Source of the DNA: Aquimarina sp. ERC-38
GTDB lineage: Bacteria > Bacteroidota > Bacteroidia > Flavobacteriales > Flavobacteriaceae
Assembly: GCF_026222555.1 (NCBI RefSeq)
Contig: NZ_CP098511.1
Span: forward strand, 1,903,501 to 1,967,500
Direction of reading: 5' to 3'
Length of the DNA: 64,000 nt
Below are positions 47,770-56,513 of this stretch, piece after piece (position 1 is the stretch's first letter; every line of letters starts with the position of its first letter). The notes beneath the pieces are model-generated. The model was not told the origin of the DNA. It did no database searches and saw only the letters and a program-made list of their open reading frames with translations. The position numbers and the translations under genes were made by a program.

Positions 47770-48252
47770 ATGAAGGAGATAAAAATAACCACTTCTCTTA
47801 CTGTTTTCTCGGATATTTCGGCTTTGCCGGATCATATAGAGGAGTTAATGAAGCAGGCTATTCAAATACGAGAACAGGCGTACGCTCCGTATTCAAACTT
47901 CTTTGTAGGAGCAGCTATTTTATTAGAAAATCAAAAGGTAGTCCTGGGCAATAACCAGGAGAACGCCTGTTACCCTTCCGGATTATGTGCTGAACGTACG
48001 GCTATTTTTAACGCCGGTGCTAATTATCCCGGAGTAAAAATAGAAGCTATTGCTATTTCGGCACGATCAAAACAGTACCAAGTAAGGAAACCGGTACCTC
48101 CCTGCGGATCCTGTCGGCAAGCCATTTCAGAATACGAACATAAACAAGCTACAGCTATTCCTATTTATTTTATGGGCGAAGCAGGAGAAGTGTATGTATC
48201 CGGTTCATTATCTAATTTACTGCCATTTACTTTTGATAATACCTATTTATAA
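47770..48252 (+). CDS. cdd: Cytidine deaminase
   Basis: The 160-residue protein starts at the ATG at 47770 (MKEIKITTSLTVFSD); the frame reaches back to 47725, but these residues precede a GGAG-containing start area and are not family sequence. Zinc-binding and catalytic motifs are CAERTAIFNA and PPCGSCRQAISEY; substrate residues appear in APYSNFFVGAAIL and NQENACYPSGL. It is a homotetrameric-type Cdd that converts cytidine and deoxycytidine to uridines for pyrimidine salvage. Its place after porV is a known flavobacterial arrangement, here separated by a terminator. Confidence 0.95.
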   Translation: MKEIKITTSLTVFSDISALPDHIEELMKQAIQIREQAYAPYSNFFVGAAILLENQKVVLGNNQENACYPSGLCAERTAIFNAGANYPGVKIEAIAISARSKQYQVRKPVPPCGSCRQAISEYEHKQATAIPIYFMGEAGEVYVSGSLSNLLPFTFDNTYL

Positions 48253-48305
48253 GGTAAACAAAACATTTTATACAATATCTTCTTTTACCATACTAAGTAA
48301 TATGC

Positions 48306-48313
48306 TATTTTTG
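48306..48313 (+). promoter_or_regulatory. Predicted -7 box of the pdhA operon
   Basis: TATTTTTG fits TAnnTTTG and lies 81 bp upstream of the pdhA ATG. The expected transcription start, near 48318-48320, coincides with the first bases of a perfect 37-bp palindrome. Confidence 0.5.
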
Positions 48314-48317
48314 TGCG

Positions 48318-48354
48318 GAATTGTAATTTTAATTATTAATTAAAATTACAATTC
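48318..48354. promoter_or_regulatory. Perfect 37-bp palindrome at the pdhA transcription start
   Basis: The arms GAATTGTAATTTTAATTA (48318-48335) and its exact reverse complement (48337-48354) flank a single T. It lies just after the -7 box at 48306-48313 and 40 bp before the pdhA start codon. It could be the operator of a dimeric repressor, or a 5' hairpin in the mRNA; it has no T-run beyond normal AT content, and the cdd stop is 66 bp upstream, so it may also end cdd transcription. Confidence 0.6.
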
Positions 48355-48394
48355 ATTTAATTACATAAAGCAACAACCCGCATTATACATTTTT

Positions 48395-49396
48395 ATGAAA
48401 GAAATAACTAAAGAAGTTTATCTAAAATGGTACGAAGATATGCTGTTTTGGAGAAAGTTCGAGGATAAACTAGCTCAGGTATATATTCAACAAAAAGTAA
48501 GAGGTTTTCTACATTTATACAATGGGCAGGAAGCCATACTTGCCGGTGCGTTGCATGTAATGGATTTAACAAAGGATAAAATGATTACCGCTTACCGGAA
48601 TCACGTACAACCTATCGGGATGGGAGTGGATCCTAAACGTGTCATGGCAGAGTTATTTGGCAAGGGTACCGGTACCTCACAAGGATTGGGGGGATCTATG
48701 CATATTTTTTCAAAAGAGCACCGGTTTTACGGTGGGCATGGTATTGTAGGAGGCCAGATTCCATTAGGAGCGGGCTTGGCTTTTGCCGATAAATATTTTA
48801 AAAAGGATGCCGTAACCTTAACTTTTATGGGAGATGGTGCCACTCGTCAGGGGTCTTTACACGAATCTTTTAACCTGGCGATGTTATGGAACTTACCAGT
48901 AGTTTTTTGCGTGGAAAATAATGGATATGCTATGGGTACGTCTGTTGCCAGAACGGCGAACCATACGGATATCTGGAAATTGGGGTTAGGATATGAAATG
49001 CCTTGTGGCCCGGTAGATGCTATGAACCCTGTAAAAGTAGCAGAAGCTCTGGATGAAGCTATAACCCGTGCCCGAAGCGGAGGAGGACCTACCTTCTTAG
49101 AATTAAAAACCTATCGATACAGAGGACACTCCATGAGTGATGCACAAAAATATAGAACCAAAGATGAAGTTGCCGAGTATCAAAAAATTGATCCGATTAC
49201 CCAGGTATTGGATGTAATTAAGGAAAAAAACTACGCAACTGAAGAAGAAATAAAAGCAATGGATAAAAGGGTAAAGGATAAAGTCGCAGAATGTCAAAAA
49301 TTTGCCGAAGAATCCGATTTCCCTGAAAAAAGCGTCATGTATGACGTTGTATACGAACAAGAAGATTATCCGTTTTTAGCACATAAACCCGTTTAA
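48395..49396 (+). CDS. pdhA: Pyruvate dehydrogenase E1 component, alpha subunit
   Basis: The 333-residue protein has FEDKLAQVYIQQKVRGFLHLYNGQEAILAG, the thiamine-diphosphate motif GDGATRQGSLHESFNLAMLWNLPVVFCVENNGYAMGTS (about 145-185), and the phosphorylation-loop-like YRYRGHSMSDAQKYRTKDEV. These are E1-alpha signatures. With an E1-beta subunit it decarboxylates pyruvate and passes the acetyl group to E2. The E2 gene follows 3 bp later; the E1-beta gene is not next to it, as in several other flavobacteria. Confidence 0.95.
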   Translation: MKEITKEVYLKWYEDMLFWRKFEDKLAQVYIQQKVRGFLHLYNGQEAILAGALHVMDLTKDKMITAYRNHVQPIGMGVDPKRVMAELFGKGTGTSQGLGGSMHIFSKEHRFYGGHGIVGGQIPLGAGLAFADKYFKKDAVTLTFMGDGATRQGSLHESFNLAMLWNLPVVFCVENNGYAMGTSVARTANHTDIWKLGLGYEMPCGPVDAMNPVKVAEALDEAITRARSGGGPTFLELKTYRYRGHSMSDAQKYRTKDEVAEYQKIDPITQVLDVIKEKNYATEEEIKAMDKRVKDKVAECQKFAEESDFPEKSVMYDVVYEQEDYPFLAHKPV

Positions 49397-49399
49397 ATT

Positions 49400-51076
49400 A
49401 TGGCAACAGTAATTAATATGCCCCGACTTAGCGATACCATGGAAGAAGGTGTGGTCGCTAAATGGTTAGTAAATAAAGGAGATAAGGTAAGTGAAGGAGA
49501 TATACTTGCCGAAATCGAAACGGATAAGGCTACGATGGAGTTTGAATCTTTCTACGAGGGTACCCTTTTGCATATCGGTATTCAGGAAGGTGAAACTGCT
49601 CCGGTAGACCAGTTATTAGCAATAATCGGAGATGAAGGTGAAGATATTTCCGGGTTGTTAAACGGATCTGCGTCTTCTAACGGAAGCGAAGAAAAAACAA
49701 ATAGTAGTAAAGAGGATACTTCTTCAAAGGAAGAAACTACAACTGATTCAGGTTCAGATTCAGACTCCGGAGAAATTCCGGAAGGGGTTGAAATTATCAC
49801 CATGCCCCGGCTAAGTGATACCATGGAAGAAGGTACGGTTGCAAGTTGGCTTAAAAAAGTAGGAGATGCCGTAGAAGAAGGAGATATACTTGCTGAAATT
49901 GAAACGGATAAGGCTACGATGGAGTTCGAATCTTTTTACAACGGTACGCTTTTACATATTGGTATTCAGGAAGGAGAAACCGCAAATGTGGACGCCCTAT
50001 TAGCTATTATCGGACCGGAAGGAACTGATGTTTCCGGTTTAAAGGATGGAAAAATACCTTCTGGTGCTTCATCTTCCGGAGAAAAAGCAGATTCACCTAA
50101 GGCTGATAGTAAAGAAGAACACAAAGAAGAGGCAGAATCTTCTAGTGCCAATGAAGGAAGTCAAAAGCAAACCAATAACGGAAGAATATTTGTTTCGCCT
50201 TTAGCAAAAAAGATTGCAGAAGATAAAGGGATTGATTTAAATAAGGTTCAGGGATCCGGAGAAAACGGTAGGATTGTTAAAAAAGATATTGAATCGTATA
50301 CGCCTTCTGAAAGTAGTACTTCTGTAGAAACAGTACCGGATAAGGATAGTAATTTTGCAGCACCTCCGGTTCAAACTTTTACGCCTGCCGGTGAAGAAGT
50401 ATTTGAAGAAGTTAAAAATTCTCAGATGCGAAAAGCAATTGCAAAAAGCCTTTCTGCATCTAAGTTTACAGCACCACACTATTACCTGACTATCGAAGCG
50501 GATATGAGTAATGCAATGGCTTCTCGTAAAACCATTAATGCGATACCGGATATAAAAGTGTCCTTTAATGATATGGTGGTGAAGGCTTGTGCCATGGCAC
50601 TGGTAAAGCATCCGCAAGTGAACACGCAATGGAAGGATGATGTAACTAAGTATGCTAAGCATATAAGTATCGGAGTGGCAGTAGCAGTTCCTGATGGACT
50701 TGTCGTACCAGTATTACCTTTTACAAATGAGATGTCACTAACTCAAATTGGGGCTAAAGTGAAAGATCTGGCAGTAAGAGCGCGGGATAAAAAATTGACG
50801 CCACAGGAAATGAGTGGTAGTACATTTACCGTATCTAATTTGGGGATGTTCGGAATTCAGGAGTTTACCTCTATTATTAACCAGCCTAATTCGGCAATAT
50901 TATCCGTAGGGGCTATCGTAGAAAAACCGGTGGTTAAAGAAGGAGCTATCGTTGTCGGACATACTATGAAGGTAACTTTAGCTTGTGATCATCGTACGGT
51001 AGACGGAGCTACGGGAGCGCAATTTTTACAGACATTACGACAATATTTGGAAAATCCGGTAACTATGTTGGCGTAA
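49400..51076 (+). CDS. Dihydrolipoamide acetyltransferase, E2 of pyruvate dehydrogenase
   Basis: The 558-residue protein has two lipoyl domains, each with the lipoylation motif ETDKATMEFESF (lysines near residues 43 and 178), joined by Ser/Glu-rich flexible linkers, then a peripheral subunit-binding domain (FVSPLAKKIAEDKGIDLNKVQGSGENGRIVKKDIE, about 257-295) and the acetyltransferase domain (from about 330) with the catalytic DHRTVDGATGAQFL near the C-terminus. It forms the core of the pyruvate dehydrogenase complex and makes acetyl-CoA. The two lipoyl domains are very alike at DNA level as well, suggesting gene conversion. It is co-transcribed with pdhA. Confidence 0.95.
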   Translation: MATVINMPRLSDTMEEGVVAKWLVNKGDKVSEGDILAEIETDKATMEFESFYEGTLLHIGIQEGETAPVDQLLAIIGDEGEDISGLLNGSASSNGSEEKTNSSKEDTSSKEETTTDSGSDSDSGEIPEGVEIITMPRLSDTMEEGTVASWLKKVGDAVEEGDILAEIETDKATMEFESFYNGTLLHIGIQEGETANVDALLAIIGPEGTDVSGLKDGKIPSGASSSGEKADSPKADSKEEHKEEAESSSANEGSQKQTNNGRIFVSPLAKKIAEDKGIDLNKVQGSGENGRIVKKDIESYTPSESSTSVETVPDKDSNFAAPPVQTFTPAGEEVFEEVKNSQMRKAIAKSLSASKFTAPHYYLTIEADMSNAMASRKTINAIPDIKVSFNDMVVKACAMALVKHPQVNTQWKDDVTKYAKHISIGVAVAVPDGLVVPVLPFTNEMSLTQIGAKVKDLAVRARDKKLTPQEMSGSTFTVSNLGMFGIQEFTSIINQPNSAILSVGAIVEKPVVKEGAIVVGHTMKVTLACDHRTVDGATGAQFLQTLRQYLENPVTMLA

Positions 51077-51187
51077 TAATTTTTATACTAAATCAAGGAG
51101 CTGTTTAAAAATAGCGTACTTTATTATATTCGTTGAGTAGAAGAAGGTAGTATGAGTATTGTAGTTAATACTTAAAATTACTGTTGA

Positions 51188-51420
51188 TAATTATTAGTGT
51201 TCGGTTAAAATAAATAAATGCATATAAACTATAGTAAAACAAGGTAATTTTAAACTTTAAAGTGTTTGGAAGTTGCTTTTTTTACTTTTTTAAAAATAAT
51301 TTATTTTTTTAGCGCGAATAATTTTATAATATTGATTATCAATATTATAATTAGTAGTCCTGATTCTTGGTTCTAAAAGCGATAGCGACCTGCCCGTCAG
51401 CTGGCGGGTCTTGAATGTTT
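51188..51420 (+). repeat. Dispersed intergenic repeat, copy A
   Basis: About 230 bp that matches the reverse complement of 57979-58174 over its whole length. Shared blocks in order are AATTAT-AGTG, CGGTTAAA, AAACTTTAAA, GCTTTTTT-ACTTTTTAAAA, GAATAATTTT, then AAGCGATAGC, ACCTGCCCG and GGCGGGTCTTGAAT. The last three form a GC-rich hairpin (GACCTGCC with GGCGGGTC, one G-U pair). I estimate roughly 70-75% identity by eye. Compared with copy B it has about 35 extra bases, including a palindrome. Confidence 0.7.
51324..51350. repeat. 27-bp perfect palindrome inside repeat copy A
   Basis: TTATAATATTGAT and its exact reverse complement flank one T. It is missing from copy B of the repeat, so it is probably an insertion or an expansion within copy A. 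Confidence 0.6.
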
Positions 51421-51486
51421 ACCGGATACTAATGTAAATAATTATAAAACTATTGTCGAACGGCTTTTTACCATAACCATATTTGT

Positions 51487-52065
51487 ATGCCCAGACCTAT
51501 ACATAATATTAAAAAGAAAGTACTATCAGATGCAAAGTATACTACTTACGAGTATACTTTTGATTATGAAGTTAGTAAAAATAGACTGGAATCCCATAAA
51601 CGAATTGTTTTTGATCATGGGGACGGGGCTTCTGTATTGATGTATCATAGACAAAATAAAACGGTACTGTTAACCAGGCAGTTCCGATTACCTACCTTTT
51701 TAAACAAGCATAAATCCGGATACTTAGTTGAGGTATGTGCAGGAATGTTAGACGGGGATACGCCTGAAGATTGCGTACGTAAAGAAGCAATCGAAGAAAC
51801 CGGTTATGAAGTATTTAATCTTGAAAAAGCATTTGCGCCTTATGCATCCCCGGGTGTCATGACAGAAATTGCGCATCTTTTTGTTGGTGAATATGATCAT
51901 AGCAAACGACCCGGTAAAGGAGGGGGGCTTGCTGAAGAGCATGAACATATCGAAATTCTAGAAATGGATTTTAATACTGCCTATCAAAAAATATTAACAG
52001 GCGAAATTAAAGATGCGCGAACCATCCTTTTACTACAATATTTAAAAATTAAAAATCCGTTTTAA
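51487..52065 (+). CDS. NUDIX hydrolase, NudK-like (GDP-mannose/ADP-sugar pyrophosphatase)
   Basis: The 192-residue protein has the NUDIX region in the form LVEVCAGMLDGDTPEDCVRKEAIEETGYEV, matching the NudK/ADPRase variant of the box, plus VLLTRQFRLPTFLN and YASPGVMTEIAHLFVGEY. These enzymes split nucleoside diphosphate sugars such as GDP-mannose into sugar phosphate and nucleotide. The window also encodes mannose-1-phosphate guanylyltransferase 3.4 kb downstream, which makes GDP-mannose, so a balancing role is possible. The M28 peptidase gene begins on the next base after the stop. Confidence 0.88.
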   Translation: MPRPIHNIKKKVLSDAKYTTYEYTFDYEVSKNRLESHKRIVFDHGDGASVLMYHRQNKTVLLTRQFRLPTFLNKHKSGYLVEVCAGMLDGDTPEDCVRKEAIEETGYEVFNLEKAFAPYASPGVMTEIAHLFVGEYDHSKRPGKGGGLAEEHEHIEILEMDFNTAYQKILTGEIKDARTILLLQYLKIKNPF

Positions 52066-53082
52066 ATGATTACTCAAGTCTGTAAATACGCACTTTTTTT
52101 ACCAATAATTATAGTTAGTTTTCTATTTCACAATTGCGAATCTAAAAAAGAAACGGTTGAAGCTTCTGAGCCTGTAAAAGAAGATAATAGTTCAACAGAT
52201 GATAGTAGTGATAATAATAAAGTTACAGAAGCAGAACGAATTTTAAGTTTTCTGGCGGATGATGCTTTACAAGGACGAGATAGTGGTAGTAAAGGATTAG
52301 AGAAAGCAGCTGATTTTATTCAAAAAGAACTAACTTCTTATGGAGTAGTCCCTTTTAAAACTTCTTACCTTGATACTTTTGTGGCACAAGGTGAAAATAC
52401 GTATAATGTTTTAGGATATCTACCGGGTAACGATTCAAAATTTGCAGATGAAATGGTTATTATTGGCGCACATTATGATCATATCGGTACGGCAAAAGCA
52501 GTTGCAGGAGATATCATTGCAAACGGTGCCAATGATAATGCTTCCGGAACAACTGCAGTTTTGCTATTGGCCAAAAAACTAGCTGAGCAAAAAAGTAATA
52601 AACGTAGTGTACTCTTTGCTTTGTTTAGTGCTGAAGAGAAAGGCTTGATTGGCTCAAAACATCTGGCAAAAGAATTGAAAGAAGCAGGTAAAGATGTTTA
52701 TGTAATGCTAAATTTTGAAATGATAGGAGTCCCGTTAAATGATAAAGATTACACAGCTTATATTACCGGTTTTGAATTATCTAATTTTGCAGAAAAAATC
52801 AACGAATATAGTAAGCAACCGGATTTGATTGGCTTTTTACCAAAAGCCAAAGAATTCAACCTTTTTAGGCGAAGTGATAATTATCCTATTTATGAATCTT
52901 TAAATATCCCTAGTCAAACTATTTCTACTTTTGATTTTACTAATTATGATTATTACCATCATGTAGATGATGAAGCTTCTCAAATGAATTATCCTTTTAT
53001 CAACACCTTAGTAGAAAAGATAACTCCTGCGGTTACCATGCTAACACAAACTGAAACTAAGGAGATCAAATTCAAACAGTAA
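52066..53082 (+). CDS. M28-family zinc aminopeptidase, putative lipoprotein
   Basis: The 338-residue protein has an N-terminal signal with a lipobox-like LFHNC and an acidic linker (ASEPVKEDNSSTDDSSDNN). The M28 zinc ligands are in IIGAHYDHIG, ANDNASGTTAVLLLA, FSAEEKGLIGS, NFEMIG and YYHHVDDEAS. It probably trims peptides at the cell surface or in the periplasm. It shares an operon with the NudK-like gene (no gap) and probably with the SDR gene 18 bp downstream. Confidence 0.92.
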   Translation: MITQVCKYALFLPIIIVSFLFHNCESKKETVEASEPVKEDNSSTDDSSDNNKVTEAERILSFLADDALQGRDSGSKGLEKAADFIQKELTSYGVVPFKTSYLDTFVAQGENTYNVLGYLPGNDSKFADEMVIIGAHYDHIGTAKAVAGDIIANGANDNASGTTAVLLLAKKLAEQKSNKRSVLFALFSAEEKGLIGSKHLAKELKEAGKDVYVMLNFEMIGVPLNDKDYTAYITGFELSNFAEKINEYSKQPDLIGFLPKAKEFNLFRRSDNYPIYESLNIPSQTISTFDFTNYDYYHHVDDEASQMNYPFINTLVEKITPAVTMLTQTETKEIKFKQ

Positions 53083-53100
53083 TAGATATTTAATTCAATT

Positions 53101-53781
53101 ATGAAAAATATTATTGTTACCGGAACAAGTAGGGGTATAGGATTTGAATTGGTAAAAAATTTTGCCGCGCAAGACCATCAGGTACTAGCACTTTCCCGTA
53201 ACGAAGAACCTGTTAATACTTTAAAATTAGAGAATGTAACTACGCTTGCTTTTGATCTGGCAAAATCAGAAGATACACATAAAGTTGCGCAGTTTGTTGA
53301 GAATAACTGGAAAACGGTTGATGTTTTAATTCACAATGCAGGATTATTAGTAAACAAACCCTTCTTGGAATTATCCCTAACAGATTTTGAAAAAGTATAC
53401 CAGGTTAATGTTTTTGGAGTGGCAATGCTTTCTCAAAAAATAATACCATTTATGAATACAGGGGGTCATGTGCTTACGGTAAGTAGTATGGGTGGTATCA
53501 GGGGAAGTAGCAAATTTCCGGGTCTAACTGCTTACAGTTCTAGTAAGGGGGCAGTCATTACCTTAAATGAAGTACTAGCCGAAGAATTTAAAGAACAAAA
53601 AATTTCCTTTAATACCTTAGCTATAGGTGCAGTGCAAACAGAAATGTTGGCAGAAGCCTTTCCTGGATATGAAGCCCCGTTACAAGCTCACGAAATGGCA
53701 GAATATATTGCAAATTTTGCAATGGATGGAGCCAAATATTACAATGGCAAGACCCTAGAAGTATCCAGTACTACTCCTTAG
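53101..53781 (+). CDS. Short-chain dehydrogenase/reductase
   Basis: The 226-residue protein has the classical SDR fold: TGTSRGIGFELVKNFA cofactor motif, LIHNAGLLVNKPF, active-site Ser in LTVSSMGG and Tyr-x3-Lys in YSSSKGA (about 140-152). Residues after the cofactor motif (ALSRNEE) with an Arg favour NADPH. It is slightly short for the family but complete. The substrate is not predictable. It ends 4 bp before the convergent hypothetical gene. Confidence 0.9.
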   Translation: MKNIIVTGTSRGIGFELVKNFAAQDHQVLALSRNEEPVNTLKLENVTTLAFDLAKSEDTHKVAQFVENNWKTVDVLIHNAGLLVNKPFLELSLTDFEKVYQVNVFGVAMLSQKIIPFMNTGGHVLTVSSMGGIRGSSKFPGLTAYSSSKGAVITLNEVLAEEFKEQKISFNTLAIGAVQTEMLAEAFPGYEAPLQAHEMAEYIANFAMDGAKYYNGKTLEVSSTTP

Positions 53782-53785
53782 TAAT

Positions 53786-54274
53786 TTAAAATTTTAAGTT
53801 TTTATACTTATAAAACTGGTCAACAGTTAACAATTCTTTCATTTCGTCATTTTGTGCGTAAATGATTGAGTTAAGTTCTGTTGTTTTTTGAGGATAGGGT
53901 AGTTCTGATTGAATTACCTCGTTTGCTTTCTTTGAATATTGATATATTTTTTTTTGAACGACAAGGCTAGTATAATGATCCAGATCTAGTTCTTTCTGAA
54001 GAAATACGGCTCGTTCCCGCGCCATAGATCGTAATAATTTATCTTGTTTAGATGCCTCTTTCTTCTTCTCTTTACGATCTTCTTTTTCAGAGGTTGAAGC
54101 TTCCATATAGTCAGCTTCCATATCAACATCCATATTGCTTCCCGAAGCAGGTATGTTTTTACTAATTTTCTGTTTTTGATCGGATGTATTTTGTGCTAGT
54201 TTTTTAGAAGTATCCTGTGAATTACTATGTACAGCATACAGCAAACAAAGTACTAATAAAATATTTCTCATCAT
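53786..54274 (-). CDS. Small secreted charged protein of unknown function
   Basis: The 162-residue protein has a signal peptide (MMRNILLVLCLLYAVHSNSQ), a highly charged middle region with EKEDRKEKKKEASKQDK (about 62-78), and a helical C-terminal part (REKAVFLQ-like RERAVFLQKELDLDHYTSLVVQKKIYQYSKKANEVIQ). The C-terminal region resembles small periplasmic proteins with Spy/LTXXQ-like helices, but the match is weak. It stands alone on the minus strand. No function assigned. Confidence 0.65.
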   Translation of the reverse strand: MMRNILLVLCLLYAVHSNSQDTSKKLAQNTSDQKQKISKNIPASGSNMDVDMEADYMEASTSEKEDRKEKKKEASKQDKLLRSMARERAVFLQKELDLDHYTSLVVQKKIYQYSKKANEVIQSELPYPQKTTELNSIIYAQNDEMKELLTVDQFYKYKNLKF

Positions 54275-54831
54275 CTATTTATTTTTAATTGGTAGTTTGT
54301 AATTCAAATTATAGTTTGGTTGTTAACATTTTTATACCTATTGCTAAATCAACGGGAAAAAACCTGAATTTTTGCGTTTAAAATCCTCACTTCAGCTATC
54401 GTTATACCTACGTTTACGTCTTAATCATTAACTATTTCCTTTATAAATCTTTCATGCCGTCTCATATTTATTTAGCTATATATGGCACTACTTCCTTCAA
54501 ATTTAGAAAATTATAGCTATAGTAAAAGTAATTTGGTCAATCTCTTCTTGCATATCGTATAAATTTTGACTTTATACGTTATATAGAAATGTTGTTAAAT
54601 AATTCTGTTTAAGATATAAAGTTAATTATATTATTTTATTGTGCTAAAGCCATACTAAATTTGTTGTTTTCTATTAAAAATGTATAGTTGAACATTTTTA
54701 CCACTTTAAATTACATTTTTCGTTAAAAATATAGTCTTAAATAATTTTTATTTATCACTTTTTATAATTAGGTGACACTATTTTTTGAGTTAAAACAGCT
54801 CGCTAACTATCTTGCATTTTTGTACTTTGCC
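54275..54831. other. Intergenic region, 557 bp, AT-rich
   Basis: Between divergent genes. No open frame with coding character. A TAAATTTG box at 54656-54663 fits the -7 consensus for the SprT-like gene 169 bp downstream, but no proper -33 box accompanies it. A GCTATA/TATAGC pair around 54473-54520 could form a weak hairpin. Confidence 0.4.
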
Positions 54832-55434
54832 ATGGTGAAAACTATTTTATTAAAATATATTCCGGAACGGTCGGTAGACCAGGTTTTTAATCTAATTGTG
54901 ACTCACAACGTGTATTTAAAAGTAGTAAATTCAAGGGTGACAAAACATGGTGATTATCAATTAACCAGGGAAGGAACTCATGTGATCACTGTCAATGCAA
55001 CATCAAATAAATATCGTTTTTTAATTACTTTAATTCATGAAATTGCCCATCTTGTTGCTTTTAAGAAGTATGGGACTACCATTAAACCTCATGGTTATGA
55101 ATGGAAACATACGTTTCAGAGCCTAATGCTTCCTTTTATAAACCCTGGGATATTTCCGGAGAAGTTACTGCCTTTTTTGGCTAATCATTTTAAAAACCCT
55201 AAAGCAAGCAGTGATACGGATCAATATTTATCTTTAGCATTAAAACAGTACGATCCGGAGAATGATAAAAGCTATATATTTGAGATACCTACAGGTAGTA
55301 CTTTTAGGTTATATAACGGTAAAATCTTTAAAAAAGGGAGAAAGAGAATTAAACGCTACGAATGTCAGGAAATAACTTCCGGAAAAATTTATTTATTTAA
55401 TCCGAATGCAGAAGTAGAACTTATAACAAAATGA
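54832..55434 (+). CDS. SprT-like zinc-metalloprotease-fold protein
   Basis: The 200-residue protein starts at the ATG at 54832 (MVKTILLKYIPERSVDQVF); an in-frame GTG at 54772 would add 20 unlikely residues. The HExxH motif is in LITLIHEIAHLVAFKKYGTTIKPHGYEWKHTFQSLM, with the third ligand His in the GYEWKHTF segment, as in the SprT family. The C-terminal part (KKGRKRIKRYECQEITSGKIYLFNPNAEVEL) lacks the usual zinc-ribbon cysteines. The substrate is unknown. It overlaps manC by 4 bp. Confidence 0.85.
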   Translation: MVKTILLKYIPERSVDQVFNLIVTHNVYLKVVNSRVTKHGDYQLTREGTHVITVNATSNKYRFLITLIHEIAHLVAFKKYGTTIKPHGYEWKHTFQSLMLPFINPGIFPEKLLPFLANHFKNPKASSDTDQYLSLALKQYDPENDKSYIFEIPTGSTFRLYNGKIFKKGRKRIKRYECQEITSGKIYLFNPNAEVELITK

Positions 55435-56510
55435 GACAAACAGACAAATACGCCATTATTATGGCAGGAGGAGTAGGATCACGTTTTTGGCCAATGAGTA
55501 CAAGCGAATTTCCGAAGCAATTTCATGACATGTTAGGTACCGGGGATACTTTAATACAACATACGTTTAAACGGCTTAATCATTCGGTACCTACGGAAAA
55601 TATTTATATCCTGACTAATGAACGTTACGATCAATTGGTTCTTGAACAATTACCTGAAATTAGTAAAGAACAAGTGATTACGGAACCAGCAATGCGCAAT
55701 ACGGCGCCATGTATATTGTATGCTTCCTTAAAAATTCAAAAACAGAACCCAAATGCGGTAATGGTAGTGGCACCTAGTGATCATTGGATTGAAGATGAAG
55801 CTGCCTTTACGGATAATCTTGAACAGTGTTTTACTGCTTGTGCTGAAAGCGATATTTTAATGACCCTTGGGATTACTCCTACTTTTGCCAATACCGGATA
55901 TGGTTATATTCAATACGATAAAAGTGAAGAAGTGGTCAAGAAAGTCATGCAATTTACTGAAAAACCAGATTATGCCACCGCCAAAAGTTTTTTAAAACAA
56001 GGGAATTATCTTTGGAATGCTGGTATTTTTATCTGGAGCGTATCTAGTATCACTGCGGCTTTTGAAGAATACCAGAAAGATATGACTCATCTATTTAAAA
56101 AAGGCAACCTGGTTTACAATACAGAAGGTGAAGCTGATTTTATCACGCAACATTATCCTAAAGCAGATAATATTTCAATTGACTATGCAATTCTGGAAAA
56201 AGCAACGAATGTATATGTAAAACCAGCCGGGTTTGATTGGAATGACCTGGGTACCTGGGGTTCTTTATATGATAAATTAGATAAAACCGAAGAAAGCAAT
56301 GCAGTGGTAAACGCGAGAGTGCTTTGTGAGGATGCATGTGGGAATATGATACGAACCAAAGCTAATAAGATTGTAGTCGTAGATGGTTTACAGGATTATA
56401 TTATTGTAGATAAAGATGAAGTGTTATTGATATATCCTAAAAAGAAAGAACAGGATATTAAACAGGTTCTTAAAAAAGTAACCGAAGAATATGGTGCTGA
56501 ATTCGGATAA
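55431..56510 (+). CDS. manC: Mannose-1-phosphate guanylyltransferase
   Basis: The 359-residue protein has the nucleotidyltransferase signature AIIMAGGVGSRFWPMSTSEFPKQF near the N-terminus, then TEPAMRNTAPCILYA, VVAPSDHWI, GYGYIQYD, FTEKPDYATAKSFL and NAGIFIWSVSSI, all typical of GMP. The isomerase domain of bifunctional enzymes is absent. It makes GDP-mannose from mannose-1-phosphate and GTP for polysaccharide and glycoprotein synthesis. It is coupled to the SprT-like gene by a 4-bp overlap and followed 3 bp later by the DUF389 gene. Confidence 0.93.
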   Translation: MRQTDKYAIIMAGGVGSRFWPMSTSEFPKQFHDMLGTGDTLIQHTFKRLNHSVPTENIYILTNERYDQLVLEQLPEISKEQVITEPAMRNTAPCILYASLKIQKQNPNAVMVVAPSDHWIEDEAAFTDNLEQCFTACAESDILMTLGITPTFANTGYGYIQYDKSEEVVKKVMQFTEKPDYATAKSFLKQGNYLWNAGIFIWSVSSITAAFEEYQKDMTHLFKKGNLVYNTEGEADFITQHYPKADNISIDYAILEKATNVYVKPAGFDWNDLGTWGSLYDKLDKTEESNAVVNARVLCEDACGNMIRTKANKIVVVDGLQDYIIVDKDEVLLIYPKKKEQDIKQVLKKVTEEYGAEFG

Positions 56511-56513
56511 GAT

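Larger units (their letters stand above)
51077..51486. other. Intergenic region, 410 bp, with a dispersed repeat
   Basis: Between the E2 gene and the NudK-like gene, both on the plus strand. It contains a copy of a dispersed repeat (51188-51420) that occurs again, inverted, at 57979-58174, and an inserted 27-bp palindrome. No gene is seen. Confidence 0.6.

Noticed and set aside
49400..51076. Two lipoyl domains as a recent gene fusion or assembly duplication
   Set aside because: Two lipoyl domains in E2 are normal for this phylum, and the copies differ at several positions.
51478..51485. -7-like box CATATTTG before the NudK-like gene
   Set aside because: It has a mismatch at the first base and lies only 1 bp before the ATG, so it cannot place a transcription start upstream of the gene.
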